Origin: Thermoactinomyces daqus | Lineage (GTDB): Bacteria; Bacillota; Bacilli; Thermoactinomycetales; Thermoactinomycetaceae | Assembly: GCF_000763315.1 (NCBI RefSeq) | Contig: NZ_JPST01000005.1 | Coordinates: forward strand, 124,001-188,000 | Length of the DNA stretch: 64,000 nt | Reading direction: 5' to 3' | Shown: positions 8,979-17,859 of the stretch, in pieces | Position numbering within the stretch: the first letter of the stretch is position 1 | Layout of the letters: each line of letters starts with the position of its first letter | The notes under the pieces: model-generated | What the model saw: the letters and a program-made list of their open reading frames with translations, nothing else | What the model was told of the DNA's origin: nothing | Database searches by the model: none | Program-made: the position numbers and the translations under genes

Positions 8979-9551
8979 TTAAAGAGAATCCCTCACTTGT
9001 TCCACTTCTTTAAGAAAATGATAAACCAAATCCCGCTTAAAAACCGGCAATATTTTCATCATCGACAATGTAAACCGGAACACCCCCACCTCATTAACCA
9101 TTTCTTCTACTTTCTTTTTTGATTCATCGGAGATAATGCCGAATTCCTTGGACAGGAAATGAATAATTTCCTTTGTCTCATCAGGCGGCTTCACCTTCGA
9201 GCTATGGTCGGGCAGCTTCTCCTTAAGGACTTCAAGGTCAGCAAAAGCTTCATGAACCGTCAGATTTTCATCCAGGCGAAATTCAATCTTATTATCTTCC
9301 TTCACTTCCTTTACCTTTGCCTCGATTACCTGTCCAACATGCAATTCCTGCTCTTTGGGGATATGGCGGTTATGGATTAATCCCGACAAGGCAAAAGGGT
9401 CCATCGTAACAACAAAGGCACCAAAATCAACAAGGCGGGTGATCCTAACCTTTACTTTACTGCCGACTTGATATTGCGGCACCAGTTTCGACGGCGAAGA
9501 TTTTTTTATATATTCTGAAATGCGTTCATCCAAATCATATGGCTTGGCCAT
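8979..9551 (-). CDS. S1 RNA-binding domain protein
   Basis: A 190-residue protein with one S1 domain at about residues 27-95: VGSKVKVRITRLVDFGAFV, then LSGLIHNRHIP and VGQVIEAKVKEV, ending in NKIEFRL. The remaining helical C-terminal half is not a domain I recognise. S1 domains bind single-stranded RNA, so a role in translation or RNA turnover is likely but unproved. The ATG follows AAAGGAGGGGG. The small gene downstream is probably cotranscribed. Confidence 0.85.
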   Translation of the reverse strand: MAKPYDLDERISEYIKKSSPSKLVPQYQVGSKVKVRITRLVDFGAFVVTMDPFALSGLIHNRHIPKEQELHVGQVIEAKVKEVKEDNKIEFRLDENLTVHEAFADLEVLKEKLPDHSSKVKPPDETKEIIHFLSKEFGIISDESKKKVEEMVNEVGVFRFTLSMMKILPVFKRDLVYHFLKEVEQVRDSL

Positions 9552-9694
9552 GTCTGCCCCCTCCTTTGGTGAGTTGATTATGATTGTAACCTGAAAGTGC
9601 TTTCATTGGCAATGTTTCTTTTCCATCCATCAAAAAAGTGACAAGCAGCTTCTGCCGGTCTCTTTCCATTCCCTTGCCGGTCCGGCCATAAGGG

Positions 9695-10231
9695 TCACCC
9701 CCTGCTCAAAGATTGACCTCCCAGTGTTTTCCACGCTTTTTCCTCTGCAGGAATGCGAATGTGAAACAGAATAAAAGCATTAAGAAGCGAAGCCCAAACC
9801 ATGGTGGCATACGCACCGAACAAAATGGGGATCAAAATGAATTCGAGCATTACCACCACATAGTTGGGATGCCGCATCCAGCGGTAAGGACCGGTTGTTA
9901 GCGGGCGGCTTCCCGGAATGACAAAGATGCGCGTATTCCAAAACGTTCCCAACGAGCAAATGCTCCAGAAGCGCAGTCCCTGTACCAGCACCAGGCAGAA
10001 AAAAGGGATTGGCCACCATTGCGGCGCTCTGCTCCCAAGATAAAAATGCTCCACCAGAATTCCGGCAAAAAAGAGCAGATGCATCAGCACAATGAGCGGA
10101 TAATGGCTTCCCGCCATTTCCACCGCCCCCCTTTCCCGGAGCAAACGGGCATTTCTCCGGGACAACCGCAGTTCCCAACATCGTTGTCCGAGCAAAATAA
10201 TCAGCAGTAACAGGGATCCGTCCAACTTCAT
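9695..10231 (-). CDS. bpsB: Alkylpyrone methyltransferase, BpsB-like (isoprenylcysteine carboxyl methyltransferase family)
   Basis: Integral-membrane methyltransferase of the ICMT family, 178 residues with several hydrophobic helices. It carries the family block near its C-terminus: TGPYRWMRHPNYVVVMLE, in which RHPNY binds the methyl donor. Its ATG overlaps the stop of the type III polyketide synthase gene (ATGA), the same arrangement as bpsA-bpsB in Bacillus subtilis, where the enzyme O-methylates alkylpyrones made by BpsA. That function is inferred from the pairing. Confidence 0.88.
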   Translation of the reverse strand: MKLDGSLLLLIILLGQRCWELRLSRRNARLLRERGAVEMAGSHYPLIVLMHLLFFAGILVEHFYLGSRAPQWWPIPFFCLVLVQGLRFWSICSLGTFWNTRIFVIPGSRPLTTGPYRWMRHPNYVVVMLEFILIPILFGAYATMVWASLLNAFILFHIRIPAEEKAWKTLGGQSLSRG

Positions 10232-11364
10232 TTAACCTCTTCCTTCATCTTTTCATTCTCTGCAACCAATCGTCCGGAAATGGACAGGTTCGGCAGGTTC
10301 GGTTCCCATTTCAGCAACACCATCTCCAGGCTGAAGCCCGGCCCCATCGCTGCCATCAATCCGTTCGTTCCCGTCCACCCTCCTTGCGTCACCGTTTTTT
10401 CCAGGACAAACAGCACGGTGGCGGATGACATATTCCCATAATCCCGTAAAACTTCATAAGACATTTTCAGCTTCTCTTTTTCTGTATGAAACGCTTCTGT
10501 ATACGCCTCCAACACTTTCCTGCCGCCCGTATGCATGATAAAGGTGCCGATATTGCTCAAATCAAGCTCATGGCGCAGCAAAAAAGCATCGACGACCGGA
10601 CGCACCCTTGCCCGCACCAATGCAGGGATATCCCGGGAAAACACAACCTTTAATCCGTCATCCTCCACATCCCACCCCATTACGTCAAGGGAATGGGGCC
10701 ACATCATGCTCTGACTGTCCAAAATCTCCGGCCCGGCTTCGGAAAAGCAACCCGCGGCCTGATCACCGGCCACCAGCACTGCTGCCGCTCCATCGACAAA
10801 AAGCGAGGTGGCGATCAAATTGCTTTTGGACTGATCCCGGTTCCGGAATGTTAAACCACAGCACTCCACAGCGAGCAAAAGAACATTTGCCTCCGGAAAC
10901 GCCTTGGTATATTCATACGCACGTGCCAAACCGGCTACACCGCCGGCACAGCCCAGCCCCCAGATGGGCGTTCGCTTCATGGAGCCGGACATTTGCAGGC
11001 GGTTGATTAAATGAGCATCAATGCTGGGTGTGGACATCCCGGTCGTCGACACAAAAAACAGATGATCAATCTGTTCCGGTCCGATCCCGGCCTTGTCCAG
11101 ACAGGAGCGGATGGCCTTCTCTCCCAGAGCGATGGCCGATTCCACATAAGCTTGGTTCTTTTCGGCAAAGGAATGGTTGCGCTCAAACCATTCCCGCGGT
11201 TTGCAAAACTTTCGCCGATCGATTGCGGCATTTTCAAATACAGTTAAAAACCGGTCAATATTCTGGAAGGACGGACCAAACAACTTTTTGGCAAAGGCGC
11301 GTACCTCTTCCTGTTTCACTTCATACTCGGGAACCGCCGTCCCAATCGCAATCAATCTGGGCAT
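10228..11364 (-). CDS. bpsA: Type III polyketide synthase, BpsA-like (alkylpyrone synthase)
   Basis: Chalcone-synthase-fold enzyme that extends fatty acyl-CoA with malonyl-CoA to make alkylpyrones. In 378 residues the catalytic triad is visible: Cys139 in WGLGCAGGVAG, His278 in FIMHTGGRK and Asn311 in YGNMSSATVLF. Length is normal. It forms a two-gene operon with the overlapping methyltransferase. In Bacillus the products are membrane-associated lipids; the chain length used here cannot be read. Confidence 0.93.
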   Translation of the reverse strand: MPRLIAIGTAVPEYEVKQEEVRAFAKKLFGPSFQNIDRFLTVFENAAIDRRKFCKPREWFERNHSFAEKNQAYVESAIALGEKAIRSCLDKAGIGPEQIDHLFFVSTTGMSTPSIDAHLINRLQMSGSMKRTPIWGLGCAGGVAGLARAYEYTKAFPEANVLLLAVECCGLTFRNRDQSKSNLIATSLFVDGAAAVLVAGDQAAGCFSEAGPEILDSQSMMWPHSLDVMGWDVEDDGLKVVFSRDIPALVRARVRPVVDAFLLRHELDLSNIGTFIMHTGGRKVLEAYTEAFHTEKEKLKMSYEVLRDYGNMSSATVLFVLEKTVTQGGWTGTNGLMAAMGPGFSLEMVLLKWEPNLPNLSISGRLVAENEKMKEEVK

Positions 11365-11451
11365 TTCGTGTCACCTTCAACTCCGTCTTTAATGTTATTT
11401 TTTTCCTTCCTCTGCTAATTATGCAGTCAATCGTTTTGCTTTTAAAAATCA

Positions 11452-11491
11452 AAAAAAGGCACCCGGATCAAATCCCGTCCGGATGCCTTTT
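11452..11491 (-). terminator. Terminator of the conjugation-type operon
   Basis: A 10-bp stem with one mismatch (GGCACCCGGA / TCCGGATGCC) flanked by A-rich and T-rich arms, downstream of the last membrane-protein gene of the operon. Confidence 0.7.
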
Positions 11492-11515
11492 GCGATCATA
11501 ACAGCCACCGGCCAA

Positions 11516-11815
11516 CTATTTTTTAAAAAAGCGAAAGCCATGTCCGATCAGATACCGAACACCGCCAAACAACACAGCCATCACCAATTTCAGTAAAACC
11601 CCGCCAGGGATAATTAAAAAGCCGACAATCCCCCATGCCACTGCTTTACTAATATTATGAAAAAAGAAAGCGGCAATTAACAAAATCAACAAGACGATTA
11701 TTCCCAATGAAAGAGAATTGATCAAATCAAAAAACACAAAGGCCAAAAATATGATCTCAATTATATGAAACAAGTCTTTAAGTAGACCTAATATATTTCT
11801 AAAAACATGAAACAA
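11516..11815 (-). CDS. Small polytopic membrane protein at the end of the transfer operon
   Basis: Not recognised. Four hydrophobic stretches in 99 residues (IIEIIFLAFVFFDLI, LGIIVLLILLIAAFFF, AVAWGIVGFLIIPGGVLL and a C-terminal amphipathic LIGHGFRFFKK) suggest an integral membrane protein. The frame is open further upstream, but that part covers a long hairpin that looks like a terminator. The TTG at 11815, preceded by GGGAGAGGAG, is therefore the better start. It follows the coupling-type ATPase gene and may be read through from it or expressed separately. Confidence 0.6.
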   Translation of the reverse strand: MFHVFRNILGLLKDLFHIIEIIFLAFVFFDLINSLSLGIIVLLILLIAAFFFHNISKAVAWGIVGFLIIPGGVLLKLVMAVLFGGVRYLIGHGFRFFKK

Positions 11816-11845
11816 TCGGCTCCTCTCCCTTTCTAAGTAAAATAG

Positions 11846-11905
11846 AGACAAACCGGCCTGTGCCAGGCAAAGTGTAAATAGCCAGGTTCCTGTCTCAGGC
11901 CGGCT
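11846..11905 (-). terminator. Hairpin terminator after the coupling ATPase gene
   Basis: An 8-bp stem (CCGGCCTG / CAGGCCGG) with a shorter inner CAGG/CCTG stem, followed on the minus strand by TTTGTCTCTATTTT. It lies 16 bases past the ATPase stop, separating the last small gene from the main operon. Confidence 0.65.
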
Positions 11906-11920
11906 GATCAAAGAAAAATC

Positions 11921-14557
11921 CTAGTTGGCAGTTTGCGAGCGGTCATCCCGCTCGTCCCTTAAGTTGTCAAAGTTGAGATTTTCGTTCATATAGTCATAGA
12001 TCTCCCTGTCCACGCTCTCGATGGGACGGACTTCATCCGAAGCCTGCATGATTTCCAGTCCCCATTCCAGCCCCCAATTCATCGCCTCATCTTTCTCCCG
12101 CGTGCGATGATCGGCTTTCTTGCCGTCAATCCGATAAACATAAGGAGGTTCATTGGAGACAACGCAGGTTGTGACATCGCTCCGCTGCCTGCGTTTCGTA
12201 CGAATGTAAACAGCCGCATGCCGTACGGGCAATCGCTCCACGAACAACGCTTTGACATGTTTGCGGGTCAGGCTTTCCACTTCGTCGGAACCTTCCGTCT
12301 GGCCGCAGCTGAGCACCATGCCGATATTGGAGCGAATCGCCTGCATCAGTTGTTCATCTTCAAACTGGTCGATCTCGCGGGTGATTAAACCGATGCCAAA
12401 TGAATACTTGCGGTCTTCCATCAAAATTTCAGTAATCAGAGGAATCTGCACCATATGGGCTTCATCGATCAGCATCAGGTGAAACTTGGACCCGGTCGGC
12501 CTCGTTCGTGCCACCTGATAATACTGATTGAGCAAGTGACCGGCTGTCACCCGCAGATCAAAATCTTTCAGTCCATACATGTCAACAAGAACGATATGTC
12601 CCTCTTCCATATATTTTCGAATATCCAGACTCATTTCTTTCTGGCAGAACAAACGGCGCAGCGTCGGGTTTTGCAGGATCCGCTCCACCCGGTCCAAAAC
12701 TGGTTCCGCTTCTTTTTTCAGCTCATTTTCATCAACGTTTACCCAAAACCTTTTTACATAGGGATCTTGCACATTTCCGACAACTTTTCTCCGAAAGTCT
12801 CGATTGCGAAACAGATCGTCCACTCCGAGAATCGTGTGGGTTTGGTTATCTTCCAGCAAACTTTGAACGGCCATGCCCATCAAACGCTTGGTACGCATCA
12901 AGGCTTCTTCATCCTCTTCCCGTGTTACCAGAACGGTGGCGATCTGTTGGGCGATCTGGTTCGTGGGCAGATTCTTTACCCTGTGAAACAGATTGAGTGC
13001 AGGAACATGAGTGGTGTCATGAGACAAATTAAAATGATGGATTTTCTCACGGGGGATTTTGACACCGAACCGCTCAGCGATCCGCAAGCGGTTTTCAATG
13101 ATGGGAATGATCTCCCGCGCCGGGTCGATAATGGTAAAACCCGGATTCTGCTCCGGATCTTCAAACCATTCATCCAAAATCGATTGAATCATCTCGACTG
13201 CCAGACTGGATTTCCCCATCCCGCTTGCCCCCGTCAGGATGAAGTGTTTACTCAATTGATCATACGAAACGCGCAATTCCCGTTTTTCCAGCGGGTGATG
13301 AACCTTCCCGATCAGCACGCCTTCATTCAATTCATCGGCTTTCAGGGAACGCTGGTTTGCTTGAAGGTGAACAATAAAACCGCGCGCATCTGGTCCTTCT
13401 TCCTTGGGTTCCTGGTAAATATAGTGATTGGCCGGCGGCAGATGGAATAAGTTGGCGATTTCATCACATGTCCACGTCATGATCGTAAAGGGAAAAGGGA
13501 TGGGAATCAGATTGGCATCGGAAAGCGGATTCCACCAGTCATGGCGGATAAAGCGAATCGATCCGTCGTATTTCATTGCCGTTTCCACCGATTCGGCGGT
13601 TGAACGGATGACCGACACCGCGTTTTTGCTGTTCGACCACAAGGACAGGCGAACATGGAATGTCAATTCCCGACCGGTCAACCGCTGCATCAGACTGACC
13701 CGCCGCATCCGCTCTTCCGGATCCATATCCTTCATCCTCTTGTTTTTCAGACTGTCCACTGCATCTTCCGAACGTTCCTCCAACTCTTTCCAGCTGACCG
13801 GAGCAAACTGCAAATCCAGATACGAACCGGGGCGCAAACAGTTTAAAATACTGCCCAGCTGACTTTGTTTGGTTTGCTGCAAAGAGGCCAGGGGCAATCC
13901 TTTGCTCCTTCCGAGTTGAAAGATGAAATGCCCGCCTGATCCGCCTTTTTGCGGCTGCGGAAATTGGTCATACGTGATATCGTGCAGTTCGGCCGATGGA
14001 TAGACGCTGCGCAGGGTATCCTTCACGCTGTTTTCCTTGTCAATCGGATACGCCATGTAAATGCCGATTTCGTTGCTGTCCGGCGGAATGGCAAAGCGAA
14101 GGCGAAACCAAGGCCGTCCGTACTTCAGGCGCATGCGGATCGGGCGGATCATCCCGCCGAACGTCCGTGTCAGCTCGGAGATTTTGTCCAGATCCAACTG
14201 CGTATCGTCCGCCGGCAAAATGCGGAGATATTTCACCCCTTTTTCAGCCCGTTTGCGGTAATGGGACCGTGTAAACAGCTGGCTGCCAAAAAGGGCCAGC
14301 AGACCCAGAATCGCCAGGATGAGCAAAATCGGAAGCAATGCCAAAAGAGCCGTTCCCAACCATGAAAACAAATTTCCGATCGCTGATGTCGCTCGCTCTG
14401 CATGGTTCTGTTCATGGAAGTGGTTCGCCAATAACTTCCACAGATACAAGACACCGATGAACACCGCAAAACCGACGAGAAGATAAAAAAACCATTTGGC
14501 TATTTTGCTGAAGATATCGTCTCCGCCTTTTGGAACATTATTCCAAGGGAACAACAA
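11921..14557 (-). CDS. Membrane-anchored coupling-type ATPase (VirD4/HerA-like) of a type IV channel
   Basis: An 878-residue protein with two membrane segments at about 21-41 and 65-92, a mixed central domain, Walker A GASGMGKS at 443-450 and Walker B LMLIDEAH in the last third. This is the plan of DNA-translocating ATPases that couple substrate to a type IV secretion channel. It is much longer than ConQ-type coupling proteins of ICEBs1; the extra sequence is mainly between the membrane helices and the ATPase domain. It is the last large gene of the operon. Role as DNA pump versus protein-secretion ATPase is open. Confidence 0.85.
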   Translation of the reverse strand: MLFPWNNVPKGGDDIFSKIAKWFFYLLVGFAVFIGVLYLWKLLANHFHEQNHAERATSAIGNLFSWLGTALLALLPILLILAILGLLALFGSQLFTRSHYRKRAEKGVKYLRILPADDTQLDLDKISELTRTFGGMIRPIRMRLKYGRPWFRLRFAIPPDSNEIGIYMAYPIDKENSVKDTLRSVYPSAELHDITYDQFPQPQKGGSGGHFIFQLGRSKGLPLASLQQTKQSQLGSILNCLRPGSYLDLQFAPVSWKELEERSEDAVDSLKNKRMKDMDPEERMRRVSLMQRLTGRELTFHVRLSLWSNSKNAVSVIRSTAESVETAMKYDGSIRFIRHDWWNPLSDANLIPIPFPFTIMTWTCDEIANLFHLPPANHYIYQEPKEEGPDARGFIVHLQANQRSLKADELNEGVLIGKVHHPLEKRELRVSYDQLSKHFILTGASGMGKSSLAVEMIQSILDEWFEDPEQNPGFTIIDPAREIIPIIENRLRIAERFGVKIPREKIHHFNLSHDTTHVPALNLFHRVKNLPTNQIAQQIATVLVTREEDEEALMRTKRLMGMAVQSLLEDNQTHTILGVDDLFRNRDFRRKVVGNVQDPYVKRFWVNVDENELKKEAEPVLDRVERILQNPTLRRLFCQKEMSLDIRKYMEEGHIVLVDMYGLKDFDLRVTAGHLLNQYYQVARTRPTGSKFHLMLIDEAHMVQIPLITEILMEDRKYSFGIGLITREIDQFEDEQLMQAIRSNIGMVLSCGQTEGSDEVESLTRKHVKALFVERLPVRHAAVYIRTKRRQRSDVTTCVVSNEPPYVYRIDGKKADHRTREKDEAMNWGLEWGLEIMQASDEVRPIESVDREIYDYMNENLNFDNLRDERDDRSQTAN

Positions 14558-14617
14558 AACCCCGCCTTTCCTAATAAATGATACAGGAAAATTCTCCCTC
14601 TCTGTGTCTCATCCCTT

Positions 14618-15745
14618 TTATCGTCTCAAAAGCAGTTGCGGATCAATCAACTGTCCGTTTTTATGCACTTCAAAATGCAAATGCGGCCCGGTACTCCATC
14701 CGTTTGAACCAACCTCGGCAATCACTTGCCCTTTACCCACTTTCTGCCCGACCTGCACTTTCACATGCTCGGGATACATATGGGCATAAAGAGTCTGCCA
14801 ACCATTTCCGTGATCGATTACGATAATCCAGCCGTAACCGCTGGACACCCTCGATTCAATGACCACTCCTCCGTCACTTGCCAAGATCGGTGTTCCCAGT
14901 GGCGCTCCGATATCGATTCCCTTATGCAGCTGAACCACCTTTTTGACTGGATCAAACCGGGTTCCAAATGTCGAGGTGATCCGCCCTCCAGACACAGGCC
15001 AGGCCAATTGCCCGGTCGCCAAGCCGGATCCTGCCCCGGTCACCACCGGATGGGCAAACTGTTCGGCATAACTTTTCACTTTCAATACATAATTTTCATA
15101 ATCGTGATTGTACTGCCAAACCGCACCTCCGCGCGCAAACCAGTCTTCTCCGGGCTGGTGATTGGCAGCCAGGTATTTGGCCGTCGCATAAATCGCATCC
15201 TCAGGATTATAGGGATCGGCTTTTCCATCACCATTGGCATCCACACCGTATCCGCCATACTTTTGGATCAGGCGCGGATCGGTCAGGTTGACGGAGTCGG
15301 GCAAATCCCCCAATTTGCTTCCGCCTGGATAACGCCAACCCAGCCAAGTTTTATCCATAAACTGCATTTGTCCTCTGGCCCCAACCGGACTTGTGCTGAG
15401 ATTCCGGCCAAAATCCGTCTCCACCTTGTGAATTGCCGCTAAAATTTGCCAGGGGACACCGTACTTTTTGCCTGCCGCCTGGTATATCGGCAAATATTTT
15501 TTGGCTGCCTGCGGGAACCCCTGCGACACTTCCCACTGCGCATAAGGATCAGCGGATGAAGCTCTGTTTTGGCTGATGAACAAACTCGTGAAAATCGTGC
15601 CAAACACGGCGACAGCGAAAAAGAACATAACCGCGAAAACGGCCGCCGCGCTCAGGATCACCCACTTGACCCTGGAAGAAATCCGGTCATGAACAGCCCC
15701 GTAGATCCGTTCGGTCAGCACAGCGGATTCAGTCGAAGTCTCCAC
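14618..15745 (-). CDS. Bifunctional cell-wall hydrolase: SLT lytic transglycosylase plus M23 peptidase
   Basis: A membrane-anchored wall-remodelling enzyme, probably clearing peptidoglycan for the type IV channel. From the GTG at 15745 it has a cytoplasmic tail, one membrane helix, a transglycosylase domain with catalytic Glu in AIHKVETDFGRN and the GARGQMQFM motif, and a C-terminal M23 LytM domain with zinc ligands in LHKGIDIG and HLHFEV. Related conjugation hydrolases (CwlT, Tn916 Orf14) end in an NlpC/P60 domain instead. The GTG, preceded by GGAGG, overlaps the previous gene by 17 bases; an upstream ATG would force a long unlikely extension. Confidence 0.9.
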   Translation of the reverse strand: METSTESAVLTERIYGAVHDRISSRVKWVILSAAAVFAVMFFFAVAVFGTIFTSLFISQNRASSADPYAQWEVSQGFPQAAKKYLPIYQAAGKKYGVPWQILAAIHKVETDFGRNLSTSPVGARGQMQFMDKTWLGWRYPGGSKLGDLPDSVNLTDPRLIQKYGGYGVDANGDGKADPYNPEDAIYATAKYLAANHQPGEDWFARGGAVWQYNHDYENYVLKVKSYAEQFAHPVVTGAGSGLATGQLAWPVSGGRITSTFGTRFDPVKKVVQLHKGIDIGAPLGTPILASDGGVVIESRVSSGYGWIIVIDHGNGWQTLYAHMYPEHVKVQVGQKVGKGQVIAEVGSNGWSTGPHLHFEVHKNGQLIDPQLLLRR

Positions 15746-16295
15746 GTACTTCCGCCTCCTCCACCACCCAATGCTCACCCTCTTTGGCGAGTGACAGTTG
15801 ATACACCCTTTCGACAGGCGTGAATTGTTGCCCCTTCTGTTCCTGTACAACCACTGCGCCGATGCAGGAAGCCGTCAATCCGCTTCCGCTGCATTGCAGG
15901 CGTTCAATCTTGCCAAAGGAAGTCGCTGTCAAACCATCGGCAGGACGGGCTGTCGCCTCTTCCTGCAAATACTGATAAAATTCCTTTCCGGTCAATCCAT
16001 CCAAAGCGTGCAGCCACTTGGACCTGTCACTGAAATCGATCGTCGTGTAAGCTCGGATAAAGCGATTGGCTGTTTCAGTCACGGCACTGAGCTCCTCCGG
16101 GGGCAGTGAGGAGACTGCCGCCGGTTCCGACGGTTCTGCCGAAGGTGCACTTGGTTCCGTTGCAGTCGGCCGGGGCTGGTCTGTCCAGCCCAGCTTCACC
16201 AATACAAAGCGCACGGCAAAACCAACCACGAGAAACACAACCAGCACAAAAACGAGGAGACGGCGGCGGTGGCTGGGCAAATCCGTCCGAAACAT
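15729..16295 (-). CDS. VirB8-like single-pass membrane protein of the transfer operon
   Basis: A 188-residue protein with one N-terminal membrane helix (LLVFVLVVFLVVGFAVRFVLV), a Pro/Ser/Glu-rich linker and a globular extracytoplasmic domain (ANRFIRAYTTIDFSDRSKWL, LQCSGSGLTASCIGAVVV). This looks like the NTF2-like fold of VirB8/TcpC proteins, although sequence similarity alone is not decisive. The two cysteines could form a disulfide. It lies between the VirB6-like gene and the wall-hydrolase gene and overlaps the latter. Confidence 0.65.
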   Translation of the reverse strand: MFRTDLPSHRRRLLVFVLVVFLVVGFAVRFVLVKLGWTDQPRPTATEPSAPSAEPSEPAAVSSLPPEELSAVTETANRFIRAYTTIDFSDRSKWLHALDGLTGKEFYQYLQEEATARPADGLTATSFGKIERLQCSGSGLTASCIGAVVVQEQKGQQFTPVERVYQLSLAKEGEHWVVEEAEVRGDFD

Positions 16296-16338
16296 TTGCC
16301 GGCACTCCTTTCACAATCCCATCCGGTTCGATCGCCTT

Positions 16339-17817
16339 TTATCTTCGGAATTTGATTTTGCCCACTTTAGACCTTAAGTTCGTTGTATATTTATTGACAT
16401 AATCCATCGGCATCTTGATATTCAGCTCACCCGTAAAGTTTTCTACCTTACCCACCGGGACTTTCATGATGCTGAACAGTTCATTCCGCTTCCAGATGAC
16501 GCCGACAACCAAAATCAATTGCATCGCGATCGTCCAGACATATCCGACCTTTTGCGGCGGACTCATCTGATAGAGGAATTGCGAAATAGTGAGCAACATG
16601 CTGAAAAAAATCCCGATAATCAGCTTGATCAACTGATATCCGACAAATCTTTTAAACCAGTTGACAGCCACGCTGGACCAGGCGGGGTACAGGGCCATCA
16701 AAAAGGCAAACGGCGCAAATAAGGCAGTGAGAACAAACATAAACTGATACACAATCATCGCGCCGGCAATGATGAAAAAAAGCAATCCCAGGATAAAGTG
16801 GGCGACGCACAACAGCAGGAGCAAAGTTAACCGCTGAAATACCCCATCAGTGGTCACCATGGGATTTGGTTTAATCCCTGCCGCCGGATCTCCCTTGGCC
16901 TCCTGCATTACCGCCTGCTTTCGCGCCTCGCTTCCCGGCTGGTGGGCCAAAATCTTGTTGACGCGTTCCGGGGTCATCTGCTGGTCGCTTGATGTTTTGG
17001 CATATTGCAACATGATGTAAGGTTCATAAACCATCATGTTATACAATTTGTCGGCGATCACCATTGACGAGACATCGGCCGGGTAGGTAACCTGGTTGCC
17101 GGACAGCTCGCTTTGAAAATCAAGCCCGACTCCCATCACCTCCTGGCTCAAACCGCTGCTGATATCGTTAAAATACCGCATCACTCCTCCGGCGTTGGCA
17201 AAGAAGACAAGACCCAGAATCAATACGGCAATCGTGGTCAACATCCCGTTGAGCGCTTCGGTCGTCTTCTTTTTGATCATGCCTTTGTAGGCGATGTACG
17301 CACCGGCGAGAATGATCATCAACAGCAGAAAATTCCCCATCAACCCTTGGCTTCCATAGCCCGTGCCCGTAAAGCCGGCCAACTGCTGCACCGCTTTTTG
17401 CACCGCAGTGGCAAACTGATCCACCACATTCAGGGAAAAAGCGTTTTCCACAACCAAAATCACGGTAAAGTTCCACGACAGGAGCGCCTGCCAGATAAAG
17501 TTATTCACTTCATTCATCAAGGTATAGGCGCCATTTGATACATTCTTATCAATATCCAGAAACGAAGCATCTTCGGTGTAAATTTCCAATTTATATTGAC
17601 TCGGAAAATACTTGGCAAACTTCACGTCATACCCTTGGGCCCGCGCCTTTTTGATCTCATCCTGCGGAAAAATGGTCAGCAGGTCACTGATCAGGCTATA
17701 TCCGTCCGACGATTGGGACGTGCTGTCGGCAGCAAAGACAACCCCTGCGTTCACGGTCATCGCCATGGCCAAAACCAGGGCGATAACGGCCCCCCACTTT
17801 CTTTTCCTAAGATTCAT
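16339..17817 (-). CDS. VirB6/TrbL-like polytopic channel protein
   Basis: A 492-residue protein with a cleavable signal peptide (WGAVIALVLAMAMTVNAG, then VVFAADS), a soluble N-terminal region and at least six long hydrophobic segments in the rest, including GNFLLLMIILAGAYIAYKG. This matches the VirB6/TrbL-like membrane component (ConG class) of Gram-positive conjugation machines. It lies directly downstream of the VirB4 ATPase. Family membership rests on topology and position. Confidence 0.8.
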   Translation of the reverse strand: MNLRKRKWGAVIALVLAMAMTVNAGVVFAADSTSQSSDGYSLISDLLTIFPQDEIKKARAQGYDVKFAKYFPSQYKLEIYTEDASFLDIDKNVSNGAYTLMNEVNNFIWQALLSWNFTVILVVENAFSLNVVDQFATAVQKAVQQLAGFTGTGYGSQGLMGNFLLLMIILAGAYIAYKGMIKKKTTEALNGMLTTIAVLILGLVFFANAGGVMRYFNDISSGLSQEVMGVGLDFQSELSGNQVTYPADVSSMVIADKLYNMMVYEPYIMLQYAKTSSDQQMTPERVNKILAHQPGSEARKQAVMQEAKGDPAAGIKPNPMVTTDGVFQRLTLLLLLCVAHFILGLLFFIIAGAMIVYQFMFVLTALFAPFAFLMALYPAWSSVAVNWFKRFVGYQLIKLIIGIFFSMLLTISQFLYQMSPPQKVGYVWTIAMQLILVVGVIWKRNELFSIMKVPVGKVENFTGELNIKMPMDYVNKYTTNLRSKVGKIKFRR

Positions 17818-17859
17818 GAACCGTTCCCCTTCTTTTTCATTCTCGTTGATAAGCCCTCC

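Noticed and set aside
11816-11911. N-terminal extension of the small membrane protein at the end of the transfer operon
   Set aside because: The extension would be read through a strong hairpin terminator and lacks a ribosome site; the TTG at 11815 has one.
12455-13450. 331-codon plus-strand frame inside the coupling ATPase gene
   Set aside because: It is antisense to a protein with clear Walker motifs; its own translation has no recognisable domain or start signal.
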